DNA of 64,000 nt from Acanthococcus lagerstroemiae (lineage: Eukaryota; Arthropoda; Insecta; Hemiptera; Eriococcidae): the NCBI GenBank assembly GCA_031841125.1, contig CM063108.1, forward strand, positions 73,194,344-73,258,343, read 5' to 3'. Under the pieces are notes generated by a model, which had not been told where the DNA came from, made no database searches, and was given only the letters and a program-made list of their open reading frames with translations. The translations under genes and the position numbers were made by a program. How positions within the stretch are numbered: the stretch's first letter is position 1; each line of letters starts with the position of its first letter. Of this stretch, positions 12,530 to 23,545 are shown one piece after another.

Positions 12530-13567
12530 CCCTTGCCGCCCAGGACGTGCGCGGAGTCGCGCCCCTCTACCCGGCTACATAACGGGCACTTGGGGGGTTG
12601 CCGGCACTGCACGATCTTATGGCCGGTCCCCCTGCATCGGTAGCACACGTCGCCCATGCTGGCTGTCGCTGCGCATCTGTTGGCGACGTGTCCTACTTCC
12701 AGGCACCGGTAACACCGTGTCACCTGCCTCGTTTTCTCGAGCGAGCGGACCCTACCATTGCTCCACCCTAGCGCTACCTTCCCGCGCCCCAGCGTATCAA
12801 GCGGGCCGCTTGGATCGGCAACTCGACCTTATACGCCAGGGTGCCGCGCGCCATCTCTCCTTGCCTGATGACGCGCGTCTGAGGTAGCGCTGCTACTATC
12901 TCCTCCAGTGTCACCGACTGCTCCACGTCAGTCAGGAGCAGGGTGGTGCGGCTCTGCGGTCTTCGGATCTCCGCATCCGCGCCCAGCACTTCGGTGAGCT
13001 TGCTGGCGAAGTTTTCAACATCTGGCTCCTCTCCCTGGAGTTCCAGCAGCATGTCGCCGCCCTTGGCGTGCCGGGTCCCCGTCACTTGGACCCCGCATGC
13101 CTTCGGGTCTATTGCTGCCCGGGACCTCCTAATCAAGGCCGCGTACTCCACCTCCGCGCTCTTCCGCGTAATGATGACTGCGGCAGTACGCGGCCTTCTC
13201 CCCCTTCAATATTTCCCGCTTACAGGCCTCCCTGCCTTTGGGCGGGGGTACGGGCCTGGGCGGGGCGGCTGACTCCTCTTGGGCTTTGGTGGTCCTTGGC
13301 TTCTTTCTGCGGACCACCTCAGCCCATGTCGTAGCATCCGCATCGGCACGCTCCCTCTCGGAGGCCGGTGTGCTGCGGAACAACGCCTCTTCTTGCTCCT
13401 TGGCCTCCTTCAGTTGTTCCATCAGCTTCTGGATATGCTGACTGATGGGGGTGAGCGGCCTTGTCTCCTCCGGTGTTGCCGTCTTTGTTGTGTTTTCCTG
13501 TTGCGGCTCCTTCTGCTGCTGTTGTTGCTGCTGCTGTCGCTGCTGCTGCTGTCGCTGCTGCTGCTGC

Positions 13568-13606
<39 letters not shown>

Positions 13607-14070
13607 TGCTTCTGTTGGTTCAGCAGTTCGCTGATGCGCCGCAGCTCTGCCTTCAGCGCCTCCATCTCTGTCCTGTGTTGCGCGGCCATGCGTTCGATAT
13701 TTTCTTCCAACTCTTGAAATCGTTGGTCACGCAGCACTATTTCGTCCCGGAGGCGCTTATTTTCGGCTCTCAGCGGACCCGCCCGCATCTTCAGCGGCGG
13801 CGATATCGCTTGTTCTTTGCCTGGTGCCGGCGTCGACATCTCCCGCTCCGACGATGTGGAGACGACTCGCCTCTTCTTCTTCGTTTCCCTTCCTCTCCTT
13901 TTCACTTTTTCTTCTCCGCCTCCCGCCAGGAGGACTTGTGGTTCGGTTGGGTTGTTACTCATAGGTGGTTGTTGGGTTAGCGTTGGTACTTCTGCCGGTA
14001 AATCTGCCCGTTGCGGGGAGACGAACGTGTCCGCCCCGCCATCCGAGGCTTGTCCTTGATTACTTGACAT
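12463..14070 (-). pseudogene. Retrotransposon ORF1 (Gag-like, CCHC zinc knuckles), frameshifted
   Basis: The frame starts at ATG 14070 and is open to 13129, with a Lys/Arg-rich segment (VKRRGRETKKKRR), a coiled coil and a long Gln tract encoded by CAG-type repeats (13508-13616). It then slips near 13190. The Gag core continues in another frame (about 13200-12774: VEYAALIRRSRAAIDPKACG, then TLEEIVAALPQTRVIRQGE). After a second slip near 12780 a third frame holds zinc knuckles CYRCLEVGHVANRC and CYRCRGTGHKIVQC, plus a CPLC-type third knuckle, ending at 12463. This order is typical of ORF1 in R1/I-clade elements, an RNA-binding nucleocapsid-like protein. The two frame breaks make it inactive here. 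Confidence 0.82.
13508..13616. repeat. CTG/CAG trinucleotide tract
   Basis: Imperfect (CTG)n on the + strand with CGC and TTG interruptions. On the minus strand it encodes the poly-Gln stretch of retrotransposon ORF1. Poly-Leu and poly-Cys frames on the + strand are artefacts of it. Confidence 0.9.
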
Positions 14071-14696
14071 AAAAAGAAAAGAGTTGCCTTTTAGGGCTAC
14101 GGCCAGCCTTCCGGCGCTGGCTTCCGGACGTGAACGGGTCGGCTGAAGTCGCCCTAAGCGTTACAATGCCTTCATGATACGTAACCCATCCACCAGCGCC
14201 TCGTCGTTGCGTGTTCTTGTGGTCCATTACGACTGCAGCCGAGCCGCTTGGTCTCCCACTGCAGAAGGCTCCAGTCACTGCTTTGATCGGGTTTGTTCAA
14301 GTTTTCCTTCTCTCAAAAAGGTTTTAATCTCGGAGTTTTCCTTCTCCTCCCAAGGTCCCCTCTACTCATAGGGGATCCTTGGTAGCCTGTTGCGCTGTAC
14401 TACCTCCATTACAGTACCTCCGCGCTGGTGCATCATAGATACGCGCACTTGCAAGCGTGGGACAGCTGCCTCCCTTACTCGACGTTGAAGGCCGAGGCAA
14501 GCGCACCGACAATGGGTCGGCCCCCTCCCAGCTCGGCAGCCGCCCAACGATGTTGCTTGGCTGGCACCCCAATCACCGCGTGCAGGTGCTAGGTAGGAGT
14601 TGGCGAATGCAAATGGTAAGGGGTCACGCTGGTGCGACGCTACGCTCTCCCTGGCTAGAGGAGAGTTAACCCACTACATTCGCCCATTTGAGGGGC

Positions 14697-14710
14697 ATAG
14701 TGTAAATAAT
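14697..14710. repeat. Target-site duplication, right copy
   Basis: ATAGTGTAAATAAT, identical to 11779-11792. It marks the 5' (right) edge of the retrotransposon. Confidence 0.85.
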
Positions 14711-16574
14711 AAGCCTCTATGTAAAAATTACAGTAGGTACCTGTGCCATTTTCTTACAAGTTAACTACATATTCTGATAAGAGATTAAGAGGGTTAACTC
14801 TTGTCATGGAGCATTATTATGACTTTTTTGGGGCGAAAATACTACCTACTAATATTTCTTTTACTTATATATACTCATCTCAAGTTTTCAAACTTGTTCG
14901 TTACTGGTTAGTAGCACTATCTAATGAGGTTTTTTATCGTTAAAGTCGCTCGATTCCATTCTAACAGTTCTGTAAGTGTAGACGAAACTGAAAAAAGCTG
15001 ACATGGATGCCACCAGTAGGTTTTTTCCAAGAATTTAACGTGAGCATGTAAGAGGAAAAGAAAAGTACGCGCCCATGCGTTATACTGATGCCAAACAAGT
15101 TGAGAATGGTAAAACTTGGGTTTGAAGGAGTTCGAAAAACAACTTCAAACCACAGAACAGCTCAGCTTATACCTACATATTAGGGTTCGAATCGTCAAAG
15201 TTTGAACAGGATCAATCATTTCTTTCAAAACTGTAAATTATGTTACCCAACAAGTGAGGAGAAAAACGTTTACCTTTTTTTTTTCCTGAAATTTGTGAAA
15301 AAACTCGAACATTTTACGCTGGTGATCATCAGATCTTTTTACCCATTTTGACATTTTGACTGTTGAACAAAACTTGCCCGAAAATGTTCCAACAGCCAAA
15401 CCTACAGTACGTTTGAGTTCTAACAAAATGTTCGTTCGAACAGTTCAAAAATCGCGACCTTGCAAGAGTTCGAATACTGCATCTTTAACATAAGCGTAAA
15501 TAACCGATCTGGAGTGGGGTGGAGACTCGCAGAGGGCCGACAAGTATCAAAATTATGCTGAAACTTCTTTCACTCTCATAATTTTTCAGTTTTTTGGAGA
15601 GCTTCCCGAGGATTTGGATGGGCTAGGCCGCCTAAGCTCCCCCTGTTTACGCCTATGATCACACTACCATACAATGTTAATGTCGATATACTCGTATTCC
15701 ATAGTGAACCAATAGGTAGTTCAATTTTTTTAGTTCTTCGAGGTTTGTTAAATAATTTGCATGAGTATGCCGATATTCCATTTCAAGTACAATAAATTTC
15801 CGAAAAACTCGGGGAAGTGAGTGCTCTTGTTTGTCTCCCGCTGTAGACGCTATAATGTCTTCCCGCTATAAAAGCAGGTATTATGATAACTAAAATTCGA
15901 GTCATCTATTCTGATCTAATACGTATAACTATCATTCACATTGTAAAAGTTTAGAAGCCTATAACAATAATATGAAAATAATAATCTTCTTTTGTGAATA
16001 AAATGTACACTTCAGCTAGTTTTCGCAGTATAAATTAAGAGGCTCTTATCGTACCCATAAATTAAGGTATTGAAAGAAAACATCAAGAAATGCATATCAA
16101 ATAGCTAAATTACCTGTAAATTCAGGTTAGGTACCTATGCCAAAGTTATCACCGCCCACCGGTGTAGCGTGTACCTATGTGTTTCTTCATCGTGGATTTC
16201 TTATCTCAAATTTAATAAGCCCGCATACGTCCTGCCGATTACGTTTTTCCTAAGAAGGCACTGATGTTCTGAAGGCATGTTTGGGGCTGAGGCGAAGGGG
16301 TCAAAAAGGTCAAAAGTACTCGCGCTAGTATAGTTCTTGTATTCTGAATACATCTATAGTAAATTAAACTAATTCATGTGTCTTCAGCGAAGGATTAAAA
16401 AGGATCGCCTTCCAGGAGGCCCATTATCAATTTCCAGTTTTACCCTCAATGTTTCTAATAATGTCTTGGAACACTATGTGACATTTAGTTTTCCTCTAAT
16501 AAACCACAAATAATTATAATATTTTTACCTCTCTCCCGTCTTTCTCTCTTTTAAATGAAGGTCATAAATTCGCG

Positions 16575-16605
<31 letters not shown>

Positions 16606-18579
16606 CGAAGCTATACCGATCGGTAGGGGGAAAAGTACATGGATTCACGGTTCCCATTAAACTTGATTTTATTTTGTCTATATCATTTGACGATTCTAAA
16701 CCTGGAGAGTAGCATTTTGAGATAAAAATAGTGTATAAAAATTTTTATTAAAAAATACAAATCAATATGTAATTAGATATAACGTAGAACTTCCCATATA
16801 AAAGCGATTTTCAATTTCCTAAAAATGGATTGTGGTCAGAAAACTTGGCTCGAGTAGAAAAATTAGTTCTCATTAACTTACTTAGTAAGGGATCGGCTTC
16901 TATGTACTATGTATGTAGGTACCAACTGATGAGCTAGTTGGCGCGAATTTTTTTATCCAAACCAATTTTTCTGACCAAACTATACTTTAAGGTTGTTCAA
17001 AAGAGAAATTTCAAGTGTCTTTATGCAAAATACTACGTTGTTCTTTAAGCTCTCTGCATCAAAACTAAATAGCCTACATATACTGAATTTTTTAAAGAAA
17101 ATTTAGCCACATGATTCGTACACCAAAATCTAACTCCCGAATGGACGCTAATATGAAACCTCAAAAATGTTAATTAATTTCTTAATTCCATCTTACTACG
17201 GATCCAAAATCAAAACGTGCATTTTTACTGGGTTTTTTCTCCTTTTTTTTTCTTTCTTTTTCTTTTTTTTCTGAATCTAAATCTAATCTTGACATTTTGA
17301 TATGTGGAAAATAGCGGGTATCCTATCCTGTATAATTTTACTAAAACAAATATTGATATAGGGGAAGGATATTATACTGAAACGAATAAAAAACTGGTAT
17401 GATGTGTAAAAGGATATAAGAACGATGAATACCTATTTGTTTTTACAAAAAGTTAACCGTTATGTCATGAATATTATTTATAATATATGTTATCTGAATA
17501 ATAATAATTCGCTGTCGTGTGGCAGGTATGCGGCATGTACTCAATGCTGACTCCATAAAATATTTTAAGAATAAAATCTGCCCATCCGCCAAATAATTGG
17601 TTCAAATTGTCCCAGAGATGATATACAATTAACCTTGTAATTGATAACCATTAATTCAATATTCGTAAATACCTATACTTTAATCACATGGATGGCAATC
17701 CGTTTTTAGACAAATTGTAGGATTAATAATGTGTAATATACACTGTGTACACATCGTAAGGAAGTAAAATGTAGCTGCGTGTAGAGTGGGGTCCAGTTGA
17801 TAACGCTCACACAACCTTTCATCCCTACGCATTATAGGGGTCCTGTGGTGCAGTGAAAGAAGCTTGCTCGAATACTTTTGTCAGTTAGAAAAATCGCTCT
17901 GCACGGAAGAGAGTTGGAAAATTTTTCAATCGGAAAATTAAAGACCATTTCATTTTTCCTTTTTGATTTCACCATTTTCCGCAGTTGATAAGTATCTACT
18001 TTGTCCTTGGAAAATAATTCTAAACTCACCTTTGAAATAAAGTTGCTTTGACATGTACTGTCAAATGGGGTATCTTGAAATAGCCGGGTAATGTAGAACA
18101 CACCAGCGGATGTACGTAGGAGCCACCTTACTTGCCCACGTAAACTAATTCCTGAACCTCTTCGATCACTTATGAACACGAGCAGTAAACGTCGAAATTC
18201 ATGGATACTATACAAGCCTGTCAGTTGTCTTAAGTTTCACAGCTGTTCTGAGATACCCCAGTTGACGGTACTCGGGTTGACGAATTCAGAAGTTCAATCA
18301 TCGAGTTGGGAATTGAACTGCAAAAAGGCTCTATAACTTTATCGAAACGCGTTTCACAGTTCTCACAGGACTCGTCCAAAATAAATTTATAGAGTTGACC
18401 TTGATCCTCTTTCAGGATAATAACCTCGAAAAATTCGGTGGCGCTTGAGTTAAAATAATGTTTTGTGCTTAGATCTTTTGTGTAACGGATGGTAATTAGG
18501 CAAATGACAAATGATAAACATAAGCACTATACAAGTCTAGGGTAGTTGCACTAATCATTTGGTATTATTCAAAATATCA
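14711..18579. other. Non-coding stretch, no gene recognised
   Basis: No exon, transposase or reverse transcriptase was recognised on either strand. It contains a (TA)n microsatellite at 16575-16601 and a C/T-rich run near 17240-17270. A 127-codon minus-strand frame at 17832-18215 has no recognisable motif and no splice-site context that ties it to a gene. Confidence 0.5.
16575..16601. repeat. (TA)n microsatellite
   Basis: About 13 uninterrupted TA units following CGCG. Confidence 0.95.
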
Positions 18580-20371
18580 TTAACAGCAGAGAAACTGTGC
18601 CCAGTTCTTTTGATGGTTGTTCCGATTTATAATATTAACTTTTTTAATATCGTTTTCCGTCATAACATTATTGTTGGGAATTAATCCACCTGTGCTCTGA
18701 AATCAAAATAAATCTCAATAGTTTCTGTTACTAAAATACTAACGAATAGTAGATATATTATACAGATGCAATATTGTGTAGCAAATTATATTACTGCAGG
18801 ACTATATGTGTCCCTCCACCATCAGGGGCGGAAATAGAGCAAAAACGTTGGGGTGGGCTGAAGCCCCAGCGCCTAAAATAACTTTATAAAAATCCAAAAA
18901 TCATAACCTCGCCCCCCCCAAAAAAAAAATATAAAAAATAGATTAATTCTCGGTAATACTGCCTTTGTAACAAATTTTTTTTAAATAAAAAAGTCTTACT
19001 GTGTTAAGATTCATTTAAAATTAAATTTAGGGGGCTAATTTTGAAACCGGGGGGCTTAGTCCCTCTAGCCCCTTCTATTTCCGTCCCTGACTCCACATGT
19101 GAAGATCCCGTTTAGTCGAAGCAGAACTTTGAAACTCAAGAAAAAACTTAATTTAAAGTTTTAACTCTAAAAAGTGAGTTTCCAGAAAAATAGCTTCGAA
19201 AAATAATAATAATAAAATAAACAAGAAAAGTAGGAAGACCAATAAATGAGTGTTTTACGTGTTGAAAGGCGCATATATTATTATGATATAGAATATGAAA
19301 AGCAATAAAATGCTTCGAGAGAGGTTTTTTTCTGAATTTACTGGGGCGAAGGGTCCCACAAAAGCTTGCCTTTCTAAACATCCCCCACTATTTAGTGTCT
19401 CGTAAGAATAAAACTTTAGGAATTTGATGACTTACACCTGAAAAAGAGGGCGTTTCCGTAATATTTCCCTACAGATAAAAAAATAAAACAAAAAGCTACC
19501 CACTCTTCGGAATTTTCTCTATGCCGAAGTACCTATTATTTCCTCGAAAACAGCTACTTTTTTTCTTTTTTCTTTTAATTTTTAAATACCCAATACTCCA
19601 GTGAGGATAAATCTCGAAAAAGTTCACGCTTGGAAGCAAAGTTCTCCTATGGGGTGGATTTCATGGTGTTGGCACTTGAAAGTATTACAAAACACCCACT
19701 TGCGAGCGAAGCAAGCAAAATTTTTTCAATTTTTTTGAGAATGGCGATGAAAAGTTATATTCTGGACAGTCCAGCTTTGAAAAAGTTGATCGATGTTCGA
19801 TTTATTTTAGGGACGATACTAGTGCGAATATCCATCGACCCACGTTTCTTACTACTTCATTTGTAGAACAATTTTTCCAACTTCAATACTGGCGACGATG
19901 GTTGACACAGAATTTTTTTATTAATATAAGCTAGAGGCTATTGTTTAATGGTAAATGCTGTAGGATGATTCCTTGTTAACGCGATGCAGCCACATCTACG
20001 ATTGCGGGTTCATCGGTAGTTTTATCTAAATGGTCGCGTTTATGAGGAAAACTGTAAATGCCATGAAAATCATGTGATAAAGTACGTATAATACAGAACA
20101 AGGAAACCGGCGGCGTTGAGCCTGTTCTGTCATTTGATTTTCAAAGCACTGGTCCTTTTTTCATAACATCCAAACACCGTGTTAATATGAAATCCATTTA
20201 CTTTCCAGTCAAATCTTGTTCACGTGTAAATTACCTTGATCAACATGGTCGGCTGCCCGTTTCTCGATCCCGCATAGGACGCATAATGCATTATGCTCTG
20301 TACATCGTACGGCACTCCATAAGTCGTACACCGAGGTGAAAAACATTGATACATAAATTGCGGCATCAAAT
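18580..20371 (-). pseudogene. Second astacin: two terminal exons only
   Basis: The exon at 20371-20235 (minus) encodes LMPQFMYQCFSP then TTYGVPYDVQSIMHYASYAG and ends NGQPTMLIK at a GTAATT donor. SIMHY is the astacin Met-turn and TYGVPYD its usual lead-in. The exon at 18696-18580, after a TTTCAG acceptor, encodes STGGLIPNNN then VMTENDIKKVNII and stops at TAA 18580-18582. Both align with the last two exons of the astacin at 9228-11343. The zinc-binding exon (HExxHxxGxxH), pro-region and signal exons were not found between 20372 and 26948, where they would have to lie before the next gene. Either they are too diverged for me to see, or this is a 5'-truncated copy. A MITE sits in the intron at 18823-19089. 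Confidence 0.7.
18823..19089. mobile_element. hAT-like MITE with CAGGGGCGGAAATAGA ends
   Basis: The left end CAGGGGCGGAAATAGA and right end TCTATTTCCGTCCCTG are inverted repeats with one mismatch. Length 267 bp, non-coding. The flanks TCCACCAT / ACTCCACAT are similar but offset, so the 8-bp duplication has decayed. It lies in the intron of the second astacin. Confidence 0.7.
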
Positions 20372-22200
20372 CTTTTCGCATATAAACAATAAAAAGTTAT
20401 TAGACTAGCAATTAATTTATGAAATACTCAGACCGGAGCATAGTAATTTATTTATTTATTTATTTGAAAACTGAATGTCCTGTCACTGCCAAAGAGACCA
20501 ATTACGAAGAAAGGGCAGGAAAAGAAATAAATGAAAGGAAAATAATAACTTAAAAAAATATATGTCAGCAAAGAAAGAAAAAATAAAGAAGAAAGAGAGA
20601 AGAAAATAAAAAGAAAAAGGAAGCAGTCGAAATCTCTGAACTCCTCAAGTCCACACTTGGTGTAATTCAACCAGGCAAGCGCCAATCCTCACTCAACGCA
20701 CCAGTTAATTTTACTACATAGAACGCGAATATTGTGAATATCTTACGCAAATATCGTATTGCGCAAACATCGTAGACAGAGATCACCTGAGTTCAGCTTT
20801 AGCAAAAGAATCAATGCACTTAAAAACCCGAATGTGTCTTCGGTAGAGTTAAAATTCGATTGAAGAACGCATAATATGAGAAATATTTGGTAGGGACAAT
20901 TTTTTCTGTGGAAGGAATTCCTTTTACGGGCATGGAAATCTAGTGCATGGATCTATATATTCTATGGGCCTAATATTTTAACACAGATTAAATTTTGTAA
21001 AAAATAAAAAAATAAAAAAAAAAGAAATAATAATAAATACATAAATGAGAAGGCTAAATCCGTCCTACCCTTCAGACATTCAATTTCATAATTTCGTAAC
21101 CTCGTAAGTTCATCAAATGATATTTCATACGTGTAATATTGAAATTGCATGTATGATGCAAATGTTTTACGAACCGCTTTTAGATCTTCTCTGTTAATTC
21201 AGATATGAGAACTGAGGAAGGATTCCATACATGAGAGGAAAATTCCAAAAGTGAGACCTCACGAATGGGCAATAGAGTTACTGTATTATTAAGTCACATA
21301 TATTCCTAATAAATTACGAACCCCCAACATTTTTCGTGCTAGTCCCTTGTCCAGTCACACACAATTGGGTAAGTCCCTGATTTTCAGCGCTCTTTCAAAA
21401 GCATGCATGTTCCATTGTAATACTGTAGGTGTTCAAATACGAGGTCATGTTATTTCTTCGTGTATGTATGCTCAATGCATTTTTTAGTATTAAATAGGAG
21501 ATCATTTCTATGGCTCCAGGAAACAAAGAAACACAAGTTAGGCTGCAATTGATAGGTATCGCGCGATCAGCTTACGAAAGGATTTCATAAGACACAATAT
21601 CACTAATGAATACCAATAATCGGGGTAGGTGACATTAATAATCCTGGGTAATTTTGATAACTTTGTTTTTCCGGCTACCAAGCGCTGTAGCAGCCGAACT
21701 AATGAAGCTATAGCACTCATTTCCGTCTTGTTGAAAAGAGGAATGTTCAATCTACATAGTATATTCTTCACATGGTATCAGTGATGTATAGTAATTAATT
21801 TAAAATAGCAACTTTTTTAAAGTAAAAATGTTGATTAAGCAAGTCAACAGTGCCAGTTTGTAAGGCAGATTTCTTTTCATGTTACTGCGGTTATAGGCTA
21901 TATAAATAGAAGTAAGTGATCAGATTTTTGTGCGAAAACATATTGTCTTACATTGAAGCAGTAGGTATATGATTTGAGGATTTCAAAAGCGTTCAAAGAA
22001 CTCAAAATATACACCAAGACTCCACTAAAAAAAATGTAAATAGTAAGCAAATTTTTCCTCAGTCGCGAAAATTATTTTCTCCATCTCATTATACAGATAC
22101 TGAACATTACTTTTTTCCCCCTTTTTCATAAGCTGTCGAGTCAGAGTTTGAACGAAATCGTTTGCTTTTATTAATTTACGCAGGGGAATAATTATTGTTT
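20372..22200. other. Non-coding stretch with a TTTA repeat and possible LINE tail
   Basis: A (TTTA)n run at about 20445-20464 borders a purine-rich stretch to 20690. Read on the minus strand this could be the 3' end and tail of a non-LTR element, but no reverse transcriptase is present. Nothing else is recognised; an A/T-rich run lies at 21000-21040. Confidence 0.35.
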
Positions 22201-22232
22201 TCAAGGGGCTTGTTTTCTTACTACACTGTCAA

Positions 22233-22899
22233 TCAGCTCAACCTGTATTTTGTGTTATAAAATTCCGTGGTCGGAGGAAAATTTGAACCTCGATAGAGGG
22301 CTTCGATTATGAACATGTCATTAACAAGCGTGTGATCAGTCTCGTTTTTGGTCTCTTTATCTGGTGACTGTTGTGTCCATTTCCGGTTATATCTCTTTTC
22401 GAAGATAGTGCCTGCTGTTTTTAACCAGCAGCTCGACGCTAATTCGATCATTTTCTTTCCATTGCCGTTTGTGAGTCCTGTAACATGTGAACCTATACTT
22501 GTGTACATCAATGTCTGTTTTTGCGCTCCCTAAGGTCCCCCATTACTAATGTGTAATACTCGTGTTCTTTAATTATAGTTTCATACAGGCAGTCGTAAAA
22601 TTAGATATGTTCTTCCTCTCTTTCGCTTATAGGTAGTATTACTGCTATACGAGTAGGTACGCATACTTCTGTTGGATTTAAGCTTCAGAAGACATCCTTT
22701 CGTTAGTACTTTAATCTCGAATATTCTCCCAAATTTTCCCGCTTATGTAAAAACCAACTCCTCTGTACCCTTTTGTTTCCGTGAAAAAGTATAAATAATT
22801 TTCATTTTCTCTTTCACAGTGATTTTCTCCTAGTTTTTGGACTTCTGAGAGTCCTGCAGTGTTCCAATTCATTTTAGTTAACGCGTCCTCTAAACGCAT
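22233..22899 (-). pseudogene. Non-LTR retrotransposon endonuclease relic
   Basis: Two minus-strand open pieces belong to one endonuclease/exonuclease/phosphatase-type domain. 22899-22711 gives NTAGLSEVQKLGENH then FTETKGYRGVGFYISGK, matching the GLSEVR and TKGxRGVGF blocks of LINE endonucleases. 22511-22233 gives NRKWTQQSPDKETKNETDHTL, matching the RKWTWxSPDGxTRNEIDYIL block. The expected Asp-Tyr after the last block is changed and the frame ends shortly after, so the copy is dead. No reverse transcriptase follows. Confidence 0.65.
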
Positions 22900-23049
22900 A
22901 CTCGTACTTACTTTCTCAGCTAACCCTCTACAATATTACATGATAGTATATTTAGATCCAGCTTCTAGTAGTTATGTTTATCTTTTTTTTTTTTCTTTTT
23001 TTTTTTTGCAATTTCACAGATCGGCTGTTTTACTGTCTTTTCACTCCAC

Positions 23050-23420
23050 CGCGACTGCATTGCGACTTGGGACGGTTGGTGTGGTGAGTCTGATCCCTTA
23101 CGGAACAATTTAGGAGGCTGTGATAGCTAAACTAACCTCAATGCTGAACTCAGTGACTTCAAAAACTTTCTCACGAATTCACTGGAAGTCAGAATACGGT
23201 ATTTTCAATTTTCACCGCTTCGATCCTCTGTGGAGCTATTTAGGAGGGGGTGACAACTGAAAGAATCTCAAAGCTGAATTTAGTGACTTAAAAATCCCTA
23301 TGAACAATTTCAGTGGAAGCCACAATGTGAAATTCCTGATTTTTCATGTTCTGACTCCCTGCAGAGTTCTTGAGGAGAAGGTGACAGGCAAAATAACACC
23401 AAGCAATGATTCAGCTACTC
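23050..23420. repeat. Three diverged tandem units of about 115-120 bp
   Basis: Each unit carries a version of CTGAACTCAGTGACTTCAAA followed by a run ending in GGAGCTATTTAGGAGG-like words: TTTAGGAGGCTGTGATAGC near 23110, TTTAGGAGGGGGTGACAAC near 23250, TTGAGGAGAAGGTGACAGG near 23370. Related sequence is found at 38170-38440 and 52700-53140, so this is a dispersed tandem family. Confidence 0.6.
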
Positions 23421-23545
23421 AAAAATATAAGAAAAAATCAAACCGAGTTATAACGCTAAAGTACCTAATATTTGAGTTTTTGTACGAGCAAGCCTCTGTG
23501 ATCCTCTTAGAAGAGGTGTACACTACACACAGATCGATCTTATAA

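Larger units (their letters stand above)
11793..14696 (-). mobile_element. R1/I-type non-LTR retrotransposon, end to end but internally deleted
   Basis: A GC-rich block of about 2.9 kb in AT-rich surroundings, bracketed by an exact 14-bp duplication. On the minus strand it runs: 5' leader (14696-14071), ORF1 with coiled coil, Gag fold and CCHC knuckles, the first part of an ORF2 endonuclease, a break, a short piece of reverse transcriptase (about 12310-12115) and a non-coding 3' end (about 12100-11793). Full elements of this clade are usually around 5-6 kb, so most of ORF2 is missing. Both genuine ends plus the duplication indicate that it integrated as a unit, or lost its middle afterwards. 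Confidence 0.85.

Noticed and set aside
11819..12643. 274-codon + strand frame in GC-rich DNA
   Set aside because: GC-rich DNA has few stops. The minus strand carries the recognisable knuckles, endonuclease and RT pieces.
13279..13980. 233-codon Leu-rich + strand frame
   Set aside because: It is the antisense of the CAG tract and flanks of retrotransposon ORF1; poly-Leu and poly-Cys frames arise from the repeat.
17832..18215. 127-codon minus-strand frame
   Set aside because: No motif, no neighbouring exons and composition like the surrounding non-coding DNA.
19434..19465. Minus-strand GNITE-like peptide between the two astacin-fragment exons
   Set aside because: It echoes the end of the catalytic exon of the intact astacin, but it lies downstream of the Met-turn exon, the wrong order, and only five residues match.
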